Shown piece after piece: positions 7,726 to 16,999 of a stretch of 48,648 bases of DNA. The notes beneath the pieces were generated by a model. That model was not told the DNA's origin, did not search any database, and saw only the letters and a list, made by a program, of their open reading frames with translations. The position numbers and the translations under genes were made by a program. Each line of letters starts with the position of its first letter. Positions within the stretch are counted from its first letter, which is position 1. Origin of the DNA: Chloroflexota bacterium (GTDB taxonomy: Bacteria; Chloroflexota; UBA6077; FW602-bin22; JAMCWG01); NCBI GenBank assembly GCA_023475235.1, contig JAMCWG010000125.1, forward strand, positions 1 through 48,648. The letters are read 5' to 3'.

Positions 7726-8250
7726 GTGTTTGGAAGCATCACCACGAAAGCAAGGTCGCGGACCGTCCCCCTTCTGATCTGTGCCACTCTGCTCGGCATC
7801 GCTATGGCCGCCCTGGCCTGCGCAGCGCCCACCCCTAGCCCAGCCACACCGACGACGGCCCCTGCCGCCACCAAACCTGCGGCCACATCTCCGCCAGCCG
7901 CCACACAACCGGCCGGCGCAGGTACGCCGTCCTCCGGCCTGAGCGCTATTCCTATTCCACCGGCCTCGGCCGGCAATGCCGCTACGGGCAAGGACCTCTT
8001 CACCAGCAAGGGCTGCGTGGCCTGCCACACCATAGGCGGCGGCAGGCTGGTCGGGCCCGACCTCAAGGGCGTGACTACTACGCGGGACCACGCCTGGCTC
8101 ATTCGCTTCATCGTGGCCCCGAACCAGGTTATCGCCTCGGGAGATCCTATCGCCACGCAACTTGTCCAGCAGTACGGGACACAGATGCCGAACCTGGGCA
8201 TCACGCCCGAGCAAGCCAACGACATTCTGGCGTACATCGCATCCCAATAA
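7726..8250 (+). CDS. Exported monoheme cytochrome c (class I-like)
   Basis: A 174-residue protein with a signal peptide (about 13-31) ending at ALAC, a weak lipobox, so it may be a lipoprotein. A roughly 50-residue Ala/Thr/Pro-rich linker precedes a class I cytochrome c domain with CVACH (97-101) and the probable axial Met in QMPNLG (M154). The domain resembles cytochromes that feed or receive electrons at terminal oxidases. GTG 7726 is chosen because GGGAGG lies 8-10 nt upstream and the signal peptide then sits at the N-terminus. An earlier in-frame ATG (7675) would place about 17 extra residues ahead of it. Confidence 0.87.
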   Translation: MFGSITTKARSRTVPLLICATLLGIAMAALACAAPTPSPATPTTAPAATKPAATSPPAATQPAGAGTPSSGLSAIPIPPASAGNAATGKDLFTSKGCVACHTIGGGRLVGPDLKGVTTTRDHAWLIRFIVAPNQVIASGDPIATQLVQQYGTQMPNLGITPEQANDILAYIASQ

Positions 8251-8373
8251 TTCGAGAGCGGATGCACGATGTGGACGTGATCGGTGGATAGCGATATGGG
8301 GATGCTTGCATAATGGGCTAGCAGAGTTCAGTCTGACGGCCAGAGTGAGGTTCAACTGTACTGATGAGGCTAC

Positions 8374-8410
8374 GGACCGGTCCTTCACCCTTCGGGTGAA
8401 GGACCGGTCC
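8374..8410. terminator. Long perfect hairpin, probable terminator
   Basis: A 17-bp perfect stem (8374-8390 with 8394-8410, containing ACCGGT) closed by a 3-nt loop. It lies 120 bp after the monoheme cytochrome gene and 290 bp before the polysaccharide locus. No U-tract follows. Apart from this hairpin, 8251-8700 shows no supported gene. Confidence 0.5.
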
Positions 8411-8700
8411 AGTTCCTGGGATAAATGTCGCCGCCTGCAGGCGCAACTGGCTGAACTGTAAGTTCCTCCTTATATGTCCACCCCTTTTGTCCCCCACCAA
8501 CTCTGCAACAGGCTCCGGCTGAGCCAAATTGACAGGCCAGCAAATGGATGTTATTATGCCACGACGTCCAGGCATAGCCACCGCAGCGTGGATAACCGGG
8601 GTCATACGGATAGCAGTGTGCTTCTTCGACTTCGCTTTGTGCTGCTTGGGCCTGCATCTGATACATATGGCTGCACGATTGCCTTAGGAGGCTGGGGTAG

Positions 8701-10371
8701 ATGGAGTTACGGCGGTACTTAGAGGCATGCTACAAATGGCTGTGGCTGATGGCGCTCGGTACCATACTGGCGGGCGGCGTGGCGTACCTGGTGAGCGAGG
8801 CCATGCCTCCCGTTTATCGAGCGAGCACCACCCTTCTGGTGAACCAGCCGATGAGCCCTCTCGCCGCAGACCCCTACAACGCAATCTTGAGCAGCGAGCG
8901 CCTCACCAAGACCTACGCCGAGCTGGTCCGAAAACGGCCTGTTCTGGACGAGGTGAACTCGAGCCTGGGCTTGCCCTACACGGCCGAGAGACTCTCGAAG
9001 ATGATCGATGTCCAATTGATACGCGATACTCAGTTGTTCGTGCTGGCGGTGGAGCATACCGACCCGCAGTTGGCCCGCGACATCGCCAACAAGCTGGCGG
9101 AAGTCTTCGTCCAACAGGCAAGCACGCTCTATGCCGACCACACCGGCGACGTGCGCGAGCGCATGGACCAGCAGATCGTCGATGTCGAACGCAACATCCA
9201 GTCTACCTCACAGGCCGTGGAAGCCCTCCGAGGCCGCGCATCGCTGAACGCCGAACAGCAGAGCGAGCTGGCGCGCCTGCAGGCGACGCTGTCACAGTAC
9301 CAGACCACTTATTCCATCCTGCTGAAAGACCGGGAGGAAACGCGGCTCAACGAGATCCGCACCAAGGCCAGCGTGTTGGTCGCCGAGCCTGCCGACGTGC
9401 CGCTCCAGCCCGTCAAGCCCCGGGTCTTGATGAACGTACTGCTGGCCGCCCTCGTCGGCCTGATCCTGGCCGGCGGCATGGCCTATCTTCTCGAGTATCT
9501 GGACGATACAGTGAAAACATCGGAGGACATCGAGCGGGTTGCTTCCCTCAGCACCCTCGGCGCCATTCGCCGCTTCGAGCCGGACGACTTCCACGAAGGT
9601 CGGGTCATCCTCAGCGGCAGCTCGCGTTCTCCCCTGAGCGAGGCGTACCGGGTCCTGCGCACCAACATCCAGTTCTCCAGCCTGGACAAGCCTCTTCACT
9701 CTTTGCTGATAACCAGTTCCAACCCCAGCGAAGGCAAGACCACCACCTCGGTCAATCTCGGCGTCGTGCTGGCCCAGACCGGCAAGAAGGTGATCCTGAT
9801 TGACGCCGACCTGCGGCGGCCCTCTATGCACCGGTTCTTTGGACTGACCAACAGCTTCGGCCTGACCAATATGCTGCTGGCTACCGAGCCTGACGGAGCG
9901 AAGCTGCTGCAGTCCACAAATGTGGAAGGACTGTCCCTACTGAGCAGCGGCCCCCTGCCACCCAATCCGTCCGAGCTGCTGGGCTCACCCCGAATGTCAA
10001 AAGCACTCGAATCCCTGAAAGGCCAGGCCGATATCCTGGTCATCGACAGCCCGCCGGTGCTCTCGGTCACCGACCCAGCGGTCCTCGCCACACACGCGGA
10101 CGGCGTTGTGCTGGTGGTCGACACCGGGCGGACGCGTGCGGAAATGCTGCAACGGACCGTCGGCTTGCTGGCGCGAGCTCGCGCCAATGTTATGGGGGCT
10201 GTGTTGAACAAGCTGGTTGCGTCGGGGAGTGGCTACTACCATCATTACTATTACTACTACTACGGCCAGACCGGCCAGAGGCAACACGGACAGCGCCGGC
10301 CCGGGCTGGTGCAGCAGGGCCGCCTCGCTTTGAGCGGCCTCTTCAATGGTGGCCGGAAGCGGTCCTCCTGA
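8701..10371 (+). CDS. Polysaccharide co-polymerase fused to BY-type tyrosine kinase (Wzz/Wzc-like)
   Basis: A 556-residue regulator of polysaccharide chain length and export. A Wzz domain with two membrane helices (about 15-32 and 238-258) flanks an extracytoplasmic coiled-coil region (about 135-210). A cytoplasmic BY-kinase follows, with Walker A (SNPSEGKTTTS), Walker A' (LIDADLRRPS) and Walker B (ILVIDSPP). The C-terminus carries a Tyr/His cluster (YYHHYYYYYYG), the usual autophosphorylation site of these kinases. ATG 8701 follows AGGAGG with about 9 nt spacing. It is the first gene of the locus, and the downstream GT2 begins 11 bases after its stop. Confidence 0.93.
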   Translation: MELRRYLEACYKWLWLMALGTILAGGVAYLVSEAMPPVYRASTTLLVNQPMSPLAADPYNAILSSERLTKTYAELVRKRPVLDEVNSSLGLPYTAERLSKMIDVQLIRDTQLFVLAVEHTDPQLARDIANKLAEVFVQQASTLYADHTGDVRERMDQQIVDVERNIQSTSQAVEALRGRASLNAEQQSELARLQATLSQYQTTYSILLKDREETRLNEIRTKASVLVAEPADVPLQPVKPRVLMNVLLAALVGLILAGGMAYLLEYLDDTVKTSEDIERVASLSTLGAIRRFEPDDFHEGRVILSGSSRSPLSEAYRVLRTNIQFSSLDKPLHSLLITSSNPSEGKTTTSVNLGVVLAQTGKKVILIDADLRRPSMHRFFGLTNSFGLTNMLLATEPDGAKLLQSTNVEGLSLLSSGPLPPNPSELLGSPRMSKALESLKGQADILVIDSPPVLSVTDPAVLATHADGVVLVVDTGRTRAEMLQRTVGLLARARANVMGAVLNKLVASGSGYYHHYYYYYYGQTGQRQHGQRRPGLVQQGRLALSGLFNGGRKRSS

Positions 10372-10381
10372 GGAGGCAGGC

Positions 10382-11116
10382 TTGACCGAAGGGAAGGAGC
10401 CCGAAGCAGTCAGCATGGTGTCAATCGTGGTGCCCACCTATAAGGAAGCAGAGGGACTCCAATCCCTGGTGGAGCAGACCTTCACCGCCCTGTCCGGGCT
10501 CCCGATTGCCGGCGAGCTGATAATAGTGGACGACAATTCGCCCGACGGCACCGGTGAAGTAGCAGACGAGCTGGCCCGGCGCTATCCTGTGAAGGTGGTG
10601 CATCGCCCCGGCAAGCTGGGCCTGGCGTCGGCGGTGATGGACGGGTTCGCCGTGGCCGAGGGCGACATTCTGGGCGTAATGGACGCCGACCTGAGCCATC
10701 CTCCTTCCCTGCTGCCGGCGATGATCGCCGCTATCGTCGAGCGGGGCGCCGACCTGGCCGTGGCCAGCCGCCACGTGAGGGGTGGCGGCGTGAAGAACTG
10801 GCCCCGGCGGCGACAGGCTATCTCCTCCTTCGCCAATCTACTGGCCCGCCCCGTCACTGCTATCCACGATGCGACCTCCGGCTACTTCTTGATTCGCCGC
10901 CGGGCCATCGACGGGGTGAAGCTTGAGCCTATCGGCTTCAAGATTGGCCTGGAGGTCATGGTCAAGGCGAACTACCGCACGTGGGAGGAGGTGCCCTACA
11001 TCTTCACTGACCGCCGCTACGGCCAGAGCAAGTTCAACAAGCGAGAGGTTTTGAACTACCTGCTGCACCTCGGTGCGCTGATGGTCTTTCGAGCGAGACG
11101 ATGGCTGAGAAGGTGA
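10382..11116 (+). CDS. GT2 glycosyltransferase, dolichol-phosphate-mannose synthase-like
   Basis: A 244-residue single-domain GT-A enzyme that probably transfers a hexose from a nucleotide sugar to polyprenyl phosphate. Visible motifs are VSIVVPTYKEAEG at the nucleotide-binding end, IIVDDNSPDGT, MDADLSHPP (metal-binding DxD) and the DPM-type RYGQSKFNKRE segment near the C-terminus. It lacks the C-terminal membrane helices of bactoprenol glucosyltransferases, as in DPM1. TTG 10382 is chosen because AGGAGG at 10371-10376 is 5 nt upstream, overlapping the kinase stop. An ATG at 10346 inside the kinase gene has no SD. It overlaps the TPR gene by 16 bases. Confidence 0.88.
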   Translation: MTEGKEPEAVSMVSIVVPTYKEAEGLQSLVEQTFTALSGLPIAGELIIVDDNSPDGTGEVADELARRYPVKVVHRPGKLGLASAVMDGFAVAEGDILGVMDADLSHPPSLLPAMIAAIVERGADLAVASRHVRGGGVKNWPRRRQAISSFANLLARPVTAIHDATSGYFLIRRRAIDGVKLEPIGFKIGLEVMVKANYRTWEEVPYIFTDRRYGQSKFNKREVLNYLLHLGALMVFRARRWLRR

Positions 11117-12405
11117 AGGCGCGCCGGGCCCGTTTCTTAGTCGCTCTGATCGTTTCGGTCGCGCTTCTGGCCTTCTGGCCGCAACCCCTCGCCTGGGCCT
11201 ACCTTAACCTGGGAGCCGTAGAAGCCAACCGGTTCCTGGTGGGCCAGGAGAATCGTGTGGCGCTGCGCTCTGCGGAAGAGAACTTGAGCCTGGCCTCTTC
11301 CCTGGGAATCATCCGCGCCTACCGGCAGTTGGCACGATTGCGATTTCGGCAAGGCGATTATGCTGGGGCAGAGCAATTGCTTAACCACTGGATCGTGCAG
11401 CATCCGGAGGACCCCCTGGGCCACTGGCAGATGGGCCGCATCTATGAGGCAGAGGGCAACCGGCAGGCGGCCATCGGCGAATGGCGGCAAGCCGAGGCGT
11501 TCAATCACCTGCTGCGGCTGGGGGACGAAGAAACGGACCGGGGCCGCTGGAATGAGGCGATCTCCCTGTACCAGGCGGCGGTGGAGGTCTCGGCGGCCCG
11601 GGCGAGCCGCGGGCTGGGCCAGCATTGGGACTACGTGGCCGAGCGGGGCTGGGAAGCCCACCAGCGGCTGGGAAGGGCCATTTGGCGGGGCGTCGGAGAC
11701 ATCGAGGGCGCCCTTCAGCAATACAAGTGGGCATCTATCCTGGCGCCCTGGAACCTGAACCTCTACCTGGAAGTGGGCAGCCAGTACGAATGGAGCGGGC
11801 GCTGGGACGATGCGATGCCGTGGTACCAGCAGGCGCTGGCGGCCGATCCGGCGAACAGCGAGACGCTCACGCGAATGAGCCAGAACCGGCTGCTGGCCGG
11901 CCAGCCGCAGGAGGCCCAGCACTGGGCGCGCGCGGCGATCGACGCCGCCCCGGAGCGGGCAACGGCCTGGATCATCCTGGCAAGAGCGCTGTTCGAGGAG
12001 AGGGCTTACGCCGAAGCGGCGACGGAGCTCCAGCGCGCGGTGAGCAAAGGCGTCACCACTCCCGACATATACAGCTACCTGGGGAGCGCATTACTCTCGA
12101 GCAAGCAGTTCAGCCAGGCGGAAGAAGCCTACACGGCCGGGCTGGCCCTGCAGCCGCGCGATCCATATATGCAGTACGGGCTTGGGTCAACCCTTGTTGC
12201 GCTGGGGCAGGCATCGGAAGCCATTGGACACTTCGAGGCGGCGGTACAGGTGCGGCCGGAGATGCCCGATTTCTGGCTCGGGCTGGCGGACGCCTACCGG
12301 CAGACGGGCTGGGCAGAAGACGCCCGCGCCAAGTACCGGAAGGTGCTGGAGCTGGCCCCAGACAATGACCAGGCCAAGCGGGCCCTGCAGGAGCTGGGTG
12401 ATTAG
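11101..12405 (+). CDS. Membrane-anchored TPR-repeat protein
   Basis: A 434-residue protein with one N-terminal membrane helix (about 12-28) followed by tetratricopeptide-like repeats over the rest of its length; clear units include the NPEDP-type LGHWQMGRIYEAEG region and several between residues 215 and 430. TPR arrays serve as protein-protein scaffolds, and such proteins are common in exopolysaccharide loci, where they can organise synthesis or export. The start ATG overlaps the preceding GT2 gene, indicating translational coupling. No catalytic domain is seen. Confidence 0.82.
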   Translation: MAEKVKARRARFLVALIVSVALLAFWPQPLAWAYLNLGAVEANRFLVGQENRVALRSAEENLSLASSLGIIRAYRQLARLRFRQGDYAGAEQLLNHWIVQHPEDPLGHWQMGRIYEAEGNRQAAIGEWRQAEAFNHLLRLGDEETDRGRWNEAISLYQAAVEVSAARASRGLGQHWDYVAERGWEAHQRLGRAIWRGVGDIEGALQQYKWASILAPWNLNLYLEVGSQYEWSGRWDDAMPWYQQALAADPANSETLTRMSQNRLLAGQPQEAQHWARAAIDAAPERATAWIILARALFEERAYAEAATELQRAVSKGVTTPDIYSYLGSALLSSKQFSQAEEAYTAGLALQPRDPYMQYGLGSTLVALGQASEAIGHFEAAVQVRPEMPDFWLGLADAYRQTGWAEDARAKYRKVLELAPDNDQAKRALQELGD

Positions 12406-12490
12406 GAGCAAGGGCCGGCTGGGAGCGCCCATGGCCTCCATCGCGACGAACTGAACGGATGGCATACAAACACGAAGGAGACTAGCGAAG

Positions 12491-13624
12491 ATGATTCCCG
12501 TTTTCCGACCCAGCATCACCGAGGCCGAGATCGAAGCCGTGGCCGAGGTGCTACGCTCCGGCTGGTGGGGACTGGGTCCCAAGACCCACCAGTTCGAGCA
12601 GGAGTTCGCCAGCTTCATCGGCGCCAGGTATGCGGTCGGGCTGAATTCGGCCACGGCGGCCCTTCATCTGGGGCTGCACGTGCTGGATGTTGAAGGGGGT
12701 GAAGTCATCACCACCCCTATGACTTTCATCTCCACAAACCATGCCATTCTGTACAATCGGGCTATCCCCGTCTTCGCCGATATCCGCCCCGATACCCTCA
12801 ACATCGACGTGGCCGATATCGAGCGGAAGATCACGCCGCGCACGAAGGCCATCATGACGATGCATTACGGCGGCCATCCCTGCGAGATCGATGAGATACT
12901 GGCCCTGGCCCGGCCGCGCGGCATCAAGGTCATCGAGGACGCTGCCCACGCCTGCGGGGCCGAGTACAAGGGACGCCGCATCGGCAGCCACACGGATGCC
13001 GCCTGCTTCTCCTTCCACGCCGTGAAGAACCTCGCTACAGGCGAGGGCGGCGCCCTGTCCGTGCAAGACCCGGAGCTGGAGGGCCGCCTGCGACGCTTGC
13101 GCTGGATGGGTATCACGAAAGACACGTGGGAGCGTTCCGAGGACCTCACGAAGTACTCATGGTACTACAACGTGGAAGAGGTCGGCTTCAAGTGCCATAT
13201 GAACGACATTCCTGCCGCCATCGGGTTGGTGCAGCTACGGCGACTGCCCGAGACCAACGCCCGGCGGCGGTCTATCGCCGAGAGATACAATGCCGGCTTT
13301 GCCGGCCTGGAGTGGCTGGAGCGGCCGGTGGAGCGGCCATACGTGAAGAGCTCGTTTCACAATTATGTGGTCAAGGTGCCCGACCGGGACCGCTTCACCG
13401 CCTACCTCCAGCAGAATGGCATCGCCACCAGCGTGCACTATATACCGAACCACCTTTACTCTATGTACAAGCCTTACTACACGCCCTTGCCCGTTGCCGA
13501 GGACATCTGGCATCGGATCGTCACGCTGCCGCTCTTCCCTGACCTGACCGACGAGCAAGTGGATCATGTTATTGGGGTGGTGCAGGCCTTCGGGCGAGAA
13601 GTGGCACCGGTGAGGCGAGCATAA
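12491..13624 (+). CDS. DegT/DnrJ/EryC1-family sugar aminotransferase
   Basis: A 377-residue PLP-dependent enzyme that probably transaminates a keto sugar nucleotide to an amino sugar for the polysaccharide. The fold shows SGWWGLGPKTHQFE, GLNSATAALHLGL (phosphate cradle), IEDAAHACG (Asp contacting the pyridine nitrogen) and the Schiff-base lysine K179 in FHAVKNLATGEGG. The length is normal for the family. ATG 12491 follows AAGGAG with 11 nt spacing. The downstream hexapeptide acyltransferase would fit N-acylation of the amino sugar it makes, as in many O-antigen loci. The exact sugar is unknown. Confidence 0.92.
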   Translation: MIPVFRPSITEAEIEAVAEVLRSGWWGLGPKTHQFEQEFASFIGARYAVGLNSATAALHLGLHVLDVEGGEVITTPMTFISTNHAILYNRAIPVFADIRPDTLNIDVADIERKITPRTKAIMTMHYGGHPCEIDEILALARPRGIKVIEDAAHACGAEYKGRRIGSHTDAACFSFHAVKNLATGEGGALSVQDPELEGRLRRLRWMGITKDTWERSEDLTKYSWYYNVEEVGFKCHMNDIPAAIGLVQLRRLPETNARRRSIAERYNAGFAGLEWLERPVERPYVKSSFHNYVVKVPDRDRFTAYLQQNGIATSVHYIPNHLYSMYKPYYTPLPVAEDIWHRIVTLPLFPDLTDEQVDHVIGVVQAFGREVAPVRRA

Positions 13625-13663
13625 TGGACATCGGAAGGTATCACTTGAAGAAAAGGGGCGCCC

Positions 13664-14272
13664 GTGCCCAGTAGGAACCCGTTGGCCCGAGGCGTCAGGC
13701 TGCTCCTCCGTCTGGTGGGTGACCCGTGGCTGCTCCTCCGGGCGCGCCTGGTCTACTGGGTGTACGGCGTCGAGGCGGTGTGCCATCTCCTGCGCTTCTG
13801 CTCCAAGCGGCAGACGTCACTCCTGCTGCGCGCCTTCGGAGCGCAGGTGGGTGAGGGCTGCGACCTCGAAGCGCCGATCATCATCCACAATGCTGCCCGC
13901 GACTTCTCCCATCTGCGCATTGGCAGCGACTGCCACGTGGGCAAAGAAGTGCTCTTCGACCTGATGGAGCGCGTGGAAATCGAAGACCGGGTCACCCTAT
14001 CAATGCGGGTTACCATCGTAACGCATATCGATGTAGGGAAAAGCCCCCTCCGGGAGGGGCCGCTGCCCACTCAATACGGCGCGGTACGCATCGGACGGGG
14101 GGCTTACATTGGTGCGGGGGCCATTATCTTGCACGGCGTCACGGTGGGCGAGGGCAGCGCGATAGGTGCCGGCAGCCTGGTGCTGAAAGATGTGGCCCCC
14201 GGCACACTGGTGGCCGGTAATCCAGCCCGGCCGATCCGCTCCCTCATCGAGCAGGAGCAGGTCCCGCTGTGA
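13664..14272 (+). CDS. Left-handed beta-helix (hexapeptide) acyltransferase
   Basis: A 202-residue protein with hexapeptide repeats in the C-terminal half (IGRGAYIGAGAIILHGVTVGEGSAIG... in register) and the terminal VAPGTLVAGNPARPIR motif typical of CysE/WbbJ/NeuD-like acetyltransferases. An N-terminal helical region precedes the coil. It probably O- or N-acetylates a sugar of the polysaccharide; pairing with the aminotransferase upstream suggests an N-acyl sugar. The start GTG 13664 follows AAAAGGGG. The stop overlaps the flippase start (GTGA), so the two are coupled. Confidence 0.87.
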   Translation: MPSRNPLARGVRLLLRLVGDPWLLLRARLVYWVYGVEAVCHLLRFCSKRQTSLLLRAFGAQVGEGCDLEAPIIIHNAARDFSHLRIGSDCHVGKEVLFDLMERVEIEDRVTLSMRVTIVTHIDVGKSPLREGPLPTQYGAVRIGRGAYIGAGAIILHGVTVGEGSAIGAGSLVLKDVAPGTLVAGNPARPIRSLIEQEQVPL

Positions 14273-15576
14273 CTCTTTCGCATCGCGCCGCCTTCACCTT
14301 CGCTACCCAGATCGTCTCCTACGTCGTCATATTCCTCGGGAGTGTGATCGTGGCGCGTACTCTGGGTGTTGAAGGTAAGGGTACATACTCGTTGGTCGTT
14401 CTGGTGTACAATCTGGCAGTGCCCATCGCCGGCCTGGGAATACCGGTGTTCACTGCCTGCTTCGTGGGCCAGCGACGCCACACCCCTTCCCAGTTATTCG
14501 CCAATTCGCTGGTATGGGCCGCGCTGTCCGTCATCTGGCTGGGTGGGCTAATCTCGGCCTTGATGCTGGGCAGCTTCGATACCATTATCGGTGTGCAGCG
14601 CGAATATGTGGTCGCCGGACTGGCCATAGCGCCACTTGGCATGGTGATTGAGGGATTGGCGAGTATCGCACAGGGATCGAACCGTATCAAGGAGTACAAC
14701 CTCTTGCGCCTCGCGAATCCAGTGGCCAGCACATCGCTCCTGTCACTGCTTGTGCTGGTCCTGCGGTGGGGCCCGCCGGGAGCGGTCCTCTCGCTGGTGT
14801 TGAGCCAGTTGCTGCTGATCACCTTCGCCACAATCCTGGTGTCGCCTGGGATGGGCCGCGTCGAGTGGCCGCTGATGCGAAACTCGGCTGCCTTTGGTAT
14901 GCAGGCGTGGGCGACCCAGTTAGTAGGCCTGCTCAACCTGCGCCTGGCCATCCTGCTAGTCGGCTACTTTCTGGGCGCGGCCGGGCTGGGCTACTTCTCC
15001 GTTGCCCAGGGCCTCCTGGACCTGCTACACTTCATCCCGATAGCCATCAGCACGGTATCCCTGCCGGTTTTCTCTGCAACCGGCAGGGCCCAGGCATCAG
15101 AAGTGGCGTGTATCGGCATACGTCACACACTTATGCTGTCTGCCCTGGCTGGAATCGGACTGATAGCCGTTGGCCGATGGGTGATCGAATGGTTCTACAC
15201 GCCGGCGTTTCTGCCGGCCCTGACCGCTTTATGGATAATGATCCCAGGTGTGGTCGCCTACAGCGTAGCCCACATTACCACTAGTTACTTCAATGGGCAG
15301 TTACACCGGCCGTTGCTCAATACTGCCATCGCTGCCATCTCACTGGTGCTTAACGGCGCGCTGGGCCTGTGGCTGATACCTATTTGGGGGCTGGCGGGAG
15401 CAGCGGCGGCTACGACCTTCGCTTACTTGATCGCCATCGCCATCAACTTGGCTATGTTCCTGCAAATCGCCGGATGCCCGCTCTCGGACATGTTGATTCC
15501 CAAAGCAAGCGACTTCAAAGCGTATTGGATGCTGCTCCCTTTGACCAAAGCTGGGGCAATATCCACGCATCAATAG
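14269..15576 (+). CDS. Wzx-type polysaccharide flippase
   Basis: A 435-residue polytopic protein with about 12 predicted membrane helices and the MOP-superfamily N-terminus (FATQIVSYVVIFLGSVIVARTLGVEGKG), characteristic of oligosaccharide flippases that move lipid-linked repeat units across the membrane. It starts at GTG 14269, overlapping the acyltransferase stop by 4 bases. Together with the Wzy-like protein at 19088 and the Wzz/BY-kinase at 8701 it completes a Wzx/Wzy-type route. Confidence 0.9.
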   Translation: MTLSHRAAFTFATQIVSYVVIFLGSVIVARTLGVEGKGTYSLVVLVYNLAVPIAGLGIPVFTACFVGQRRHTPSQLFANSLVWAALSVIWLGGLISALMLGSFDTIIGVQREYVVAGLAIAPLGMVIEGLASIAQGSNRIKEYNLLRLANPVASTSLLSLLVLVLRWGPPGAVLSLVLSQLLLITFATILVSPGMGRVEWPLMRNSAAFGMQAWATQLVGLLNLRLAILLVGYFLGAAGLGYFSVAQGLLDLLHFIPIAISTVSLPVFSATGRAQASEVACIGIRHTLMLSALAGIGLIAVGRWVIEWFYTPAFLPALTALWIMIPGVVAYSVAHITTSYFNGQLHRPLLNTAIAAISLVLNGALGLWLIPIWGLAGAAAATTFAYLIAIAINLAMFLQIAGCPLSDMLIPKASDFKAYWMLLPLTKAGAISTHQ

Positions 15577-15589
15577 GAAGAGGGCGCCT

Positions 15590-16999
15590 TTGTCAGTGAA
15601 AATCCTTTTAGTAAACGCTATAGAGCCACGCAGGCACTTCCAACACGAGCCTGGCCTAGGTCTAGCCTACCTGGCGGCGTTCATACGCCAGCGTCGGCCG
15701 AATGCTCAGGTACGCATTGCCATCCGACAGGTGGCTGCAGAGATTGCGGATTTCGCCCCCGACTTCATTGGGATCTCTTCCGTATCCGAGAACTTTGATC
15801 GTGCCAAGGCCATAGCGAGCCTGGCGAAAAGGCACGGCCTGCCGGTGGTGATCGGCGGTGCCCACATTACGGCTCTGCCGCAGACCCTGCCACCTGAAAT
15901 GGACATTGGTGTTATCGGTGAGGGTGAGGAGACTCTACTTGAATTGACGGACACCCTGGACGGACACGGATGGACGCCAGCAGTGCTATCCCAAGTGGCT
16001 GGCATCGTGTTCCACACCGATGGTGGGCCGTGCGTGACCACGCCTCGCCCGGTCATCGAGGCGCTGGAGACCATTCCACCACCGGCACGGGATTTGTTGC
16101 CCATCGAAAAAGGTGGAACTGTGACTATGCTTTCGTCGCGGGGGTGTCCGTATAAGTGCGTTTTTTGCTCCTCGACGCGCTTCTGGAACAAGATGAGGAT
16201 GTTCTCCGCCGAGTATGTGGTGCGCGAGATGGGGCAGGTGCTGTCCGACTACCGGCCCAGCCATATCTCGTTCGTGGACGATCTGTTCGTCGCTTCTCGC
16301 CCGCGACTGCGCCGGCTGGCGGACTTGATCGAGCAGCGAGGCATCCACCGCCGGGTGGAGCTGAGTGTCAGTTGCCGGGCCAATCTGGTGGACGAAGAGC
16401 TCGCACGGCTGCTGCGCCGTATGAACGTGGTCCTGGCGTGGATTGGCCTCGAGTCGGGCAGCGAAGCGGTCCTGGAGTACCTCAAGGGTGGGAACGTCAG
16501 CGTGGCGGACAACGAGCGGGCGGTCGAGACACTCTCCCGGGCCGGATTGGAGGTGCACGGCACCTTCGTCATCGGCGCGCCGCGAGAGGCATCCGCCGAT
16601 ATCGAGGCCACCTACGACTTCATCAAGCGCAGCGCCCTGGCCGATTTCTGCGTCTATCCCCTGAGCCCTCTGCCCGGCACACCCCTTTGGGACTACGCGC
16701 TCCAGCGGGGACTGGTCAGCGAGGATATGGAGTGGGGCCGGCTGAACTATGAGACTGTTGGGCAAGCGAACATCAGTCTTTCCGAGCTCGTGTCGCGGGA
16801 TGAGATGGCCCACTTCTTCTCCATGTTTAGCGGGGAACGAAAGCGCCGGCGCCGGCGCCGCTTCTGGCGCAGGTGCCTTCCCCATCTCTTCGCTCAACTG
16901 TACCGCCGGCCCCATCGAATTGTCCCGTGGCTACGGAAGCGCCTGGCGGGCCGATGGGGCCACGGGCAGTCAAGCACAACGAGGATGACCCGTGGCTGA
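15590..16999 (+). CDS. B12-binding-domain radical SAM protein
   Basis: A 469-residue protein with an N-terminal cobalamin-binding-like Rossmann domain (about 1-140; GLGLAYLAAFIR, VIGGAHITALP, VIGEGEETL) and a radical SAM domain whose [4Fe-4S] cysteines are C186, C190 and C193 in RGCPYKCVFC. The B12 domain lacks DxHxxG, so the cofactor would bind base-on or base-off without His, as in many class B enzymes. A very basic tail (RKRRRRRRFWRR) follows. Such proteins methylate or rearrange unactivated carbons; the substrate here is unknown, and lipid or sugar are both possible. Start TTG 15590 or GTG 15596. It overlaps the next gene by 8 bases. Confidence 0.85.
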   Translation: MSVKILLVNAIEPRRHFQHEPGLGLAYLAAFIRQRRPNAQVRIAIRQVAAEIADFAPDFIGISSVSENFDRAKAIASLAKRHGLPVVIGGAHITALPQTLPPEMDIGVIGEGEETLLELTDTLDGHGWTPAVLSQVAGIVFHTDGGPCVTTPRPVIEALETIPPPARDLLPIEKGGTVTMLSSRGCPYKCVFCSSTRFWNKMRMFSAEYVVREMGQVLSDYRPSHISFVDDLFVASRPRLRRLADLIEQRGIHRRVELSVSCRANLVDEELARLLRRMNVVLAWIGLESGSEAVLEYLKGGNVSVADNERAVETLSRAGLEVHGTFVIGAPREASADIEATYDFIKRSALADFCVYPLSPLPGTPLWDYALQRGLVSEDMEWGRLNYETVGQANISLSELVSRDEMAHFFSMFSGERKRRRRRRFWRRCLPHLFAQLYRRPHRIVPWLRKRLAGRWGHGQSSTTRMTRG

